Assembly: GCA_007131555.1 (NCBI GenBank)
Contig: SLQH01000223.1
Span: forward strand, 1 to 6,371
Source of the DNA: Planctomycetota bacterium
GTDB lineage: Bacteria > Planctomycetota > UBA11346
Length of the DNA stretch: 6,371 nt
Reading direction: 5' to 3'
Of this stretch, positions 1 to 4,445 are shown one piece after another. Position numbers and translations under genes: made by a program. The first letter of the stretch is position 1. The number at the start of each line of letters is the position of its first letter. The notes under the pieces were generated by a model. That model saw only the letters and a list, made by a program, of their open reading frames with translations. It was not told the origin of the DNA and ran no database searches.

Positions 1-1318
1 AGGCGCTGACCTGACTCATGCCGACCCCATGTCCGCGACCGTAGCTGATGATCTCAAATCCATAGAAATTGTCATCACGATACAGTTCGCGCGGGCTGTC
101 ATCAGCCCATCTCAACGAAGGAATCTTGTCGCTGCCGATGATCTGCTGAAATTGCTCGGCGGCGATCGTCAATGGTTCCGGATTGTGCAGCAATGATATG
201 GTGACCTGGGTGACCCGTGAGGCATGGGCATCGCGACGTGCCCGCAGGGTGCCGGGAAAATCATCGGTGACCCGCTGGCTGCGCAGGATGCTTCGCAATT
301 CACCACGGTCGAAGGACGTTGTCGTGCGCCAGTGGCTGTCGGTAAGCCCCAAGACTTCGGCTCCTGTCTGGCACCAGGGATCATCAATGGGGATGATCAC
401 GTTGCTGAGACTGCGACCAGAGGTCGTGCGCAGGTTGTGGCCGAGGGCTGATAACGGTGCTGTGCGACCGCCAGACGACGGGTGGAAGGGGGGTGCAAAG
501 GGGGCCTGATAGGCGGTCAGCAGCAGGCCGCGGGTGTCATGAGCGGCCCAAGTGATACGACGTTCCCTGCTGACCTCGCCGCGATAGCTGGGGGCGTCAG
601 CGCCATCCTGCATATCATAGATCAGCAGACCGTCGAGGGCTCGCGTAGGACGTTGATGGTGACTGAAGGCCTGAGAGCGCAGTATGATGGCCTGGGCATG
701 GAGGGCTCCTGGTGGATAGCCTCCATGCATCTCGTTGGCCAGGGTGGCGGCGGTGTAGGCCTCTATGGGCAGGGCGTTGATGACGTGCAGCCAGCCTCCT
801 CGCTCGACCACGGCATGGAGGGTTCCCCGATAGGAGCGGCCATTGATGGTGAAGAGGGGCAGACGGTTGGCAGCCTCGACGTAGGGTCGATCAATGATGT
901 CATCAAGTGGTGTCTCTGTGCGTGGCGCCAAACTCAGTCGCATGGTATGCGTGGTGCGAGTCTGCCAACGTTCCTGCACGGATCCGCTGAGGCTGATGGA
1001 AATGGTGCCTACCGGATCCGGGGTCAGGGTGAGCAATCCGCCGGCGGGGACCAATCGGTCGACCTCAAGCGGATCATCAGGGCTGATGAGTCGGGCATCC
1101 TGCAGGACCTGGATGTCGATCTCCCGGTGCCTGGGAGCATTGCGTTCCCGATCGGTGAGCAGAATGCGAACCCCTGGATCGAAGCCCTTCTGCGGACTGA
1201 CCAGCAGATCTGGACGTTCCTGGCGTATGGTTGCCAACAGGGTATAGATGCACCACAGGGGCAGGCCGATCAGCAACAGGGTGCGCAGTATGCGCATGAC
1301 GATACTGACATGTGCCAT
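1..1318 (-). CDS. SpoIID/LytB-domain protein, membrane-anchored, candidate lytic transglycosylase (3' end cut by window)
   Basis: The reading frame is open from an ATG at 1318-1316 to the window edge (439 residues visible), so the C-terminus is missing. An AGGA Shine-Dalgarno at 1329-1326, 7 nt before the ATG, supports the start. Residues about 5-29 form a single hydrophobic segment after a short N-terminus containing Arg, which suggests an inner-membrane anchor with the rest outside the cytoplasm. SpoIID hallmarks follow in order. INALPIEAY (180-188) and ANEM (194-197) place E196 where the family's catalytic Glu lies. ALHAQAIILRSQAF (205-218) matches the family's 'ALKAQAVAARTYA' helix. HPSSGGRT (279-286) matches the substrate-groove 'STSGG' segment, and GRGHGVGMSQ (427-436) is the signature near the domain end. 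Characterised SpoIID cleaves peptidoglycan glycan strands stripped of stem peptides; the same role here is inferred. Residues 40-150 before the domain are unassigned. The gene is separated from the upstream response regulator by 262 bp and probably has its own promoter. Family assignment is firm; exact activity is not. Confidence 0.9.
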   Translation of the reverse strand, partial: MAHVSIVMRILRTLLLIGLPLWCIYTLLATIRQERPDLLVSPQKGFDPGVRILLTDRERNAPRHREIDIQVLQDARLISPDDPLEVDRLVPAGGLLTLTPDPVGTISISLSGSVQERWQTRTTHTMRLSLAPRTETPLDDIIDRPYVEAANRLPLFTINGRSYRGTLHAVVERGGWLHVINALPIEAYTAATLANEMHGGYPPGALHAQAIILRSQAFSHHQRPTRALDGLLIYDMQDGADAPSYRGEVSRERRITWAAHDTRGLLLTAYQAPFAPPFHPSSGGRTAPLSALGHNLRTTSGRSLSNVIIPIDDPWCQTGAEVLGLTDSHWRTTTSFDRGELRSILRSQRVTDDFPGTLRARRDAHASRVTQVTISLLHNPEPLTIAAEQFQQIIGSDKIPSLRWADDSPRELYRDDNFYGFEIISYGRGHGVGMSQVSA

Positions 1319-1373
1319 GTTGGCATCCTAGCGTCTTGGCGTCTGGACCCAAGTGGACAGTGCCGACAGGGAC

Positions 1374-1408
1374 GGGGTCGTTCGTTTGGTCTGTTATCGA
1401 CCCCAAAC
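1374..1408 (-). promoter_or_regulatory. Interleaved inverted repeats in the spoIID-like gene leader
   Basis: Two perfect inverted repeats overlap here. GGGGTCG (1374-1380) pairs with CGACCCC (1398-1404) as a 7-bp stem with a 17-nt loop. GTTTGG (1384-1389) pairs with CCAAAC (1403-1408) as a 6-bp stem with a 13-nt loop. In the minus-strand RNA the order is B5', A5', B3', A3', and the stems share two bases, so they are either mutually exclusive or form a trimmed pseudoknot. The element would sit 56-90 nt before the start codon at 1318. A third small hairpin (CTTGG 1335-1339 with CCAAG 1349-1353) lies just before the Shine-Dalgarno. Whether this region is transcribed is unknown, and short stems can arise by chance in GC-rich DNA. 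Confidence 0.25.
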
Positions 1409-1489
1409 CGGCTGAGCAGCCCGTAAGGAATAGACAGACACGTCACATGGCTGGGCTTATTCGGCTGCGGACTCGCCAGAGACCAGTGC

Positions 1490-1507
1490 CCATCACAAAA
1501 CCATCAC
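1490..1507. promoter_or_regulatory. Tandem heptamer pair with 11-bp period, possible regulator site
   Basis: CCATCAC occurs at 1490-1496 and again at 1501-1507 on the plus strand, separated by AAAA. The copies are exactly 11 bp apart, about one helical turn. Two 7-bp direct repeats with a 4-bp A/T spacer is the layout known for OmpR/PhoB-family winged-helix regulators, although the word itself is not the Pho-box sequence. The site lies in the 262-bp gap upstream of the spoIID-like gene, 172-189 bp before its start codon and 74 bp beyond the response regulator stop. A 10-bp palindrome CGGAGCTCCG (1507-1516) abuts it. I found no convincing -35/-10 pair in the gap, so placement relative to a promoter cannot be given. 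Confidence 0.25.
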
Positions 1508-1580
1508 GGAGCTCCGGGTAGAATCCATGGGGCTGATGGGCGGAGTCAGGACCTGTTTCAGCCGCAATCCGGTTATAGGT

Positions 1581-2975
1581 TCACTGTTCACGGGCCGCCA
1601 GGCGTTTGTGCAGGGCTTGGCGACTGATGCCCAGTATCGCTGCCGCAGCGCTGCGGTTGTGCTGGCAACGCTCCAGGGCGGCGTCGATCAGGGCGTTCTG
1701 TACCGCTGTCAAGCTGGGCAGGCGATCCCCGAAGTGGATGCCCAGTTGCGGATCGTCGGTCTGCTGGGAGCTTGCGGTGGAGGGCTCCGTTCGTACCACA
1801 TCGCGGATGCCATCAAGCGGCAGAGGCCCCTGGCGCTGGCGGCTGACGGCATCAAGGATCATGGCTTCCAATTCCCGAACATTGCCGGGGAAGTCGTGGG
1901 CATTGAGCAGGTCCAGCAGGCCGGGAGGCGGGGGAGTGGGGCTGCGTTTGAGCTCTGCGGCGGCCTGGTTCAGGAAATGATCGACCAGCACCGGCAGGTC
2001 TTCGCGACGGTGGCGCAGGGCTGGGACTTCAATGTGATGGGCCCGCAAGCGATAGTACAGATCGCGGCGGAAGCGGCCTTCGGCTTGGGCCTGGAGGAGG
2101 TCGCAATGGGTGGCGCAGATCACCCGGGCCGAGGAGCGTTTGGCAACATCAGACCCCAAGGGTCGATACTCACGCTCTTGCAGCAGGCGCAGCAATTTGA
2201 CCTGAGAGGCGGTGTCCAGGTCGCCGATCTCATCAAGAAACAGGGTGCCGTTGGCGGCTTGCTCCACCAAGCCGGGACGTTGGCTGTCGGCCCCGGTGAA
2301 CGCGCCCTTGCGGTGGCCGAACAGGGTGTCGGAAAAGAGATGGTCATCAAGACCGGCAACGTTGACGCTGACCAGGGCTCCGGTACGGCCGCTGATCTGA
2401 TGCAGGGCTCGGGCCAGCAATTCCTTGCCAGTGCCGGTTTCACCGGTGATCAACACCGGTTGTGAGGTCGCTGCAACGGCCTCGACATACTGGAAGATGC
2501 CCAGCATGGCTGGTGAACGGGTGATGATATCGGCAAAGGGGGCTGGGTCTGCCAGGGTGCCGCGCAGGAGCGAGCTGCGCAGCCGGGCATTTTCACGGTG
2601 CAGTTCCTGAGCCTCGACGATGCGCTGCAGACTGGCGACCAGGCGGGCCTCATCAACCGGTTTGACCAGATAGTCGACGGCTCCCAGGCGCATGCAGCGT
2701 ACAGCCGTATCGACCAGATCGACCCCGGTGACGACGATCACCGGAATGTCGGGATGATGCTGATGCAGATGCTCCAGCAGTTCCTCGCCAGACATCTGGG
2801 GCATGGTGAGATCAAGGATGATGCAATCCGGTCGTTCCTCGTCCAGGAGGTCGATGACCAGCCGTGGGTCCTGGCAGCGGCGGACCTGGTGGAGACCGTG
2901 GGCATGCAGCATCAGGGCCAGACCCTGCAGGGCGTCTGGTTCGTCATCAACCAGAAAGATCGGGGCGGTATTCAC
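1581..2975 (-). CDS. NtrC-family sigma54-dependent response regulator (REC-AAA+-Fis HTH)
   Basis: This 464-residue protein has the complete three-domain NtrC layout. The receiver domain (about 5-120) has acidic D10/D11, phosphoacceptor D55 in IILDLTMPQMSG, T83 and K105. A linker follows (about 120-140). The AAA+ domain (about 148-378) has Walker A GETGTGKE (178-185), GAFTGA loop (224-229) for contacting sigma54, Walker B GTLFLDEIG (243-251), arginine-finger region RFRRDLYYRL (301-310) and sensor II FPGNVREL (362-369). A Fis-type helix-turn-helix lies at about 425-462 (HNRSAAAAILGISRQALHKR). All key residues are intact, so it should hydrolyse ATP and open sigma54 promoters when phosphorylated. 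The start is GTG at 2975-2973, overlapping the kinase TGA as GTGA, with AGGAG at 2988-2984, 8 nt upstream. This indicates translational coupling and that the adjacent kinase is the partner. The orthologue cannot be named, because many paralogues share this layout. No clear -24/-12 sigma54 promoter was seen in the two intergenic gaps, so its targets are unknown. Confidence 0.95.
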   Translation of the reverse strand: MNTAPIFLVDDEPDALQGLALMLHAHGLHQVRRCQDPRLVIDLLDEERPDCIILDLTMPQMSGEELLEHLHQHHPDIPVIVVTGVDLVDTAVRCMRLGAVDYLVKPVDEARLVASLQRIVEAQELHRENARLRSSLLRGTLADPAPFADIITRSPAMLGIFQYVEAVAATSQPVLITGETGTGKELLARALHQISGRTGALVSVNVAGLDDHLFSDTLFGHRKGAFTGADSQRPGLVEQAANGTLFLDEIGDLDTASQVKLLRLLQEREYRPLGSDVAKRSSARVICATHCDLLQAQAEGRFRRDLYYRLRAHHIEVPALRHRREDLPVLVDHFLNQAAAELKRSPTPPPPGLLDLLNAHDFPGNVRELEAMILDAVSRQRQGPLPLDGIRDVVRTEPSTASSQQTDDPQLGIHFGDRLPSLTAVQNALIDAALERCQHNRSAAAAILGISRQALHKRLAAREQ

Positions 2976-4237
2976 CGTGCGGGCTCCTGGATGGGCAGCA
3001 ATACGGTGATGGTGGTCCCACGGCCAGGAGCTGAATCGATGGTCATGTCGCCGTCATGCTCCTCGATGATGGTCTTGGACATCCATAGCCCCAGACCGGT
3101 TCCTGCCCCGCGTTTGGTGGTGAAGAATGGCTCACCGATACGAGCCAGGATGTCGGCTGACATGCCATGACCGGCATCGGATACCGCGAGCATCACGTGC
3201 GTATCGGCGTGGTGCCCAGTGTGCAGGCGGATGGCGGCCTGGGTGTCATCACAGGCGTGACAGGCATTGAGCAGCAGATTGACCACCACCTGCTCCAGTC
3301 TGCGTTGACTGCCGCGCACGACCGGAATCGTGTCATCCAGATCAACGACCATCGCCCCACCATGATGGTCGAGCGGGCGCTGGACGGCGCTCAGGGCGTT
3401 GCGGGCAACGGTATTGAGATTGACCCCGTCGACATGATCCTCAGCTGCTGGTCGGCCATAGGCCAGCAGGTCGCGGACGATGGTGCCGATGCGTTCGGCA
3501 GCTTGATCGATGGCCTGGAACATCCCGGACAGCAGCGTATGGGCGCTGCTGTATTCCAGACCGCCAAGCAGGAAATCGCCGTTTTCCTGATGATAATCAT
3601 CGAACAGGGCCCCAGCGTCCTGCCATATCTGGCGCATCCGGGCCAGATTCATGGTGATGATGTTGGTGGGGTTGTTGATCTCATGGGCCACGCCCGATAC
3701 CAGGGTGCCGAGGGCGGCCATTTTTTCGGCCTGCAGGAGGCGATGCCTTTGACGAGCGGTCTCCGCCTCTGCCGTGCGCAGGGCGGTTTCGTCTTCCACC
3801 ATGACGATGGTCAGCAAGGGCGCTGCGTCATCATCACATGCGCTGGCATAGATGGTATTGCCCCAGACCTCGCTGCCATCGTTGCGGTGGTAGCGACGAC
3901 TCAAGCGGATGGTTTCCGGAGCCTGTCGCCATAGGGCATCCAGCACTTCAGTGCTGGCTTGGCGGTCTTCGGGCCGGTCGAGGTCGAGCAGGGTGCCAGC
4001 TTCGATGTCGCAGCGAGGGCGATCAAGCATCGTCGCCAGGGCCTGATTGGCCGCCAGCACCTGATGACCGCGATCAGCCACGGCGATGCCGATCGGGGCA
4101 TGGTCGAAGAGCAGGCGAAAGCGCTGTTTGCAGTCGCCGCAGCCGTGATACGTGGCGGCAAACAGGCCCATGGCCTGATGGAAGGCCTCTTCGTCACGAC
4201 AGCAGGCCCGGAGGCGTTCCTTGGCGGCGTCATCCAT
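2972..4237 (-). CDS. Soluble PAS-domain sensor histidine kinase with N-terminal cysteine cluster
   Basis: The ATG at 4237-4235 gives 421 residues. It is preferred over an in-frame GTG at 4249-4247 (425 residues) because GGTGGGA (4250-4244) lies 6 nt before the ATG, while the GTG has no Shine-Dalgarno. An in-frame TGA at 4270-4268 excludes much longer forms. Numbering is from the ATG. An N-terminal region (1-40) carries C12, C13, C33 and C36. A PAS domain spans about 40-155 (FDHAPIGIAVADRG at its start, DGSEVWG near its end). The dimerisation domain has H185 in GVAHEINNP and a long insertion before its second helix (IVRDLLAYGRP), as in a known subclass of NtrC-type kinases. The ATPase domain has N-box N320/N324, G1 SDAGHG with D354, F-box EPFFTTK (369-375) and G2 GAGTGLGL (377-384). 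No membrane segment is seen, so it senses an intracellular signal. The signal is unknown. The next gene, overlapping by 4 bp, is its partner regulator. Confidence 0.93.
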   Translation of the reverse strand: MDDAAKERLRACCRDEEAFHQAMGLFAATYHGCGDCKQRFRLLFDHAPIGIAVADRGHQVLAANQALATMLDRPRCDIEAGTLLDLDRPEDRQASTEVLDALWRQAPETIRLSRRYHRNDGSEVWGNTIYASACDDDAAPLLTIVMVEDETALRTAEAETARQRHRLLQAEKMAALGTLVSGVAHEINNPTNIITMNLARMRQIWQDAGALFDDYHQENGDFLLGGLEYSSAHTLLSGMFQAIDQAAERIGTIVRDLLAYGRPAAEDHVDGVNLNTVARNALSAVQRPLDHHGGAMVVDLDDTIPVVRGSQRRLEQVVVNLLLNACHACDDTQAAIRLHTGHHADTHVMLAVSDAGHGMSADILARIGEPFFTTKRGAGTGLGLWMSKTIIEEHDGDMTIDSAPGRGTTITVLLPIQEPAR

Positions 4238-4241
4238 GATG

Positions 4242-4286
4242 GATCCCACCGTATAGCGCTGGACGGCTCAGGCAATCTGTGGGATC
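4242..4286 (-). promoter_or_regulatory. Inverted repeat that would sequester the kinase ribosome binding site
   Basis: In minus-strand RNA, GAUCCCAC (4286-4279) is perfectly complementary to GUGGGAUC (4249-4242). The second arm contains the GGTGGGA Shine-Dalgarno of the kinase ATG at 4237. Closing this 8-bp stem (29-nt loop) should block initiation. The stretch beside the first arm, ACAGATTG (4280-4273), overlaps it by two bases and is perfectly complementary to CAATCTGT (4363-4356) in the loop of the upstream structured element. Pairing between those two could therefore compete with or adjust the blocking stem. Roughly 0.3 chance 8-bp inverted pairs are expected per 200 nt, so the position over the Shine-Dalgarno, not the length alone, is what makes it notable. 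Confidence 0.35.
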
Positions 4287-4413
4287 TTCAGGATGTCGTA
4301 TGGTTCGCCCTCAATCCGGCTGGAGGCTGTAGGGTTGCTCTACAAGGCGATTGAGACAGATTGTAACTGCTCAGGCCTCAATGAACTGGATTATGACAGA
4401 GCAACAGGATGTC
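4266..4413. repeat. Two colinear copies of a word pair (GCTCAGGC ... CAGGATGTC)
   Basis: On the plus strand GCTCAGGC at 4266-4273 is followed after 15 nt by CAGGATGTC at 4289-4297. The same 8-mer at 4369-4376 is followed after 28 nt by the same 9-mer at 4405-4413. The order and orientation are the same in both copies and only the spacer differs. This could be a degenerate tandem duplication or two occurrences of a bipartite binding site upstream of the kinase gene. CTCAAT also occurs twice (4310-4315 and 4377-4382). The words overlap the stems described for the leader element. Confidence 0.4.
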
Positions 4414-4427
4414 TCCCTACAGGCTCC
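4322..4427 (-). promoter_or_regulatory. Candidate structured leader RNA (three nested stems) upstream of the kinase gene
   Basis: Three colinear, nested inverted repeats define a 106-nt foldable element. The outer stem pairs 4322-4333 with 4416-4427, 11 of 12 positions (plus-strand arms GGAGGCTGTAGG and CCTACAGGCTCC). The middle stem GTTGCTCT (4334-4341) pairs with AGAGCAAC (4398-4405) over 8 perfect bp. It stacks directly on the outer stem on one side and leaves a 10-nt bulge (4406-4415) on the other. The inner stem ATTGAG (4350-4355) pairs with CTCAAT (4377-4382) over 6 bp, with a 21-nt loop. The element starts 18 nt after the stop of the upstream gene and ends 84 nt before the kinase ATG. 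Strand is inferred because all neighbours read minus; the repeats alone would fold on either strand. No U-tract follows on the minus strand, so it is not a standard intrinsic terminator. No target-site duplication flanks it, so a small transposon relic is less likely. I recognise no known riboswitch class. Confidence 0.45.
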
Positions 4428-4445
4428 TAGAGCGTCACGTTCACG

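Noticed and set aside
482..1426. Long plus-strand open frame (314 codons)
   Set aside because: It lies antisense to the SpoIID-domain gene, whose family motifs are unmistakable. GC-rich codon bias on the minus strand keeps the opposite frame open. The plus-strand translation shows no recognisable domain.
1496..1520. Possible terminator after the response regulator: CGGAGCTCCG followed by TGATGGTTTT on the minus strand
   Set aside because: The 10-bp palindrome leaves only a 3-bp stem once a loop is allowed, and the T run is short and 6 nt away.
1319..1580. Search for a sigma54 (-24/-12) promoter upstream of the spoIID-like gene
   Set aside because: The best partial match (GGGCAC on the minus strand near 1486-1491) lacks a GC at the required -12 spacing. 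No sigma70 pair with proper spacing stood out either.
1527..2465. Long plus-strand open frame (312 codons)
   Set aside because: It is antisense to the sigma54 activator, where every AAA+ motif is intact. Its composition is typical of a shadow frame.
3167..3934. Plus-strand open frame (255 codons)
   Set aside because: It is antisense to the histidine kinase core, with no domain pattern and no separate promoter or ribosome-site support.
4390..4395. CATAAT on the minus strand as a -10 box
   Set aside because: It matches 5 of 6 bases of TATAAT, but no acceptable -35 lies 16-18 bp upstream, and it falls inside the structured element.
4322..4427. Reading the inverted repeat as a MITE or transposon remnant
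   Set aside because: No flanking target-site duplication is visible, and the extra nested stems inside are not expected of simple terminal inverted repeats. A genome-wide copy search would settle it.
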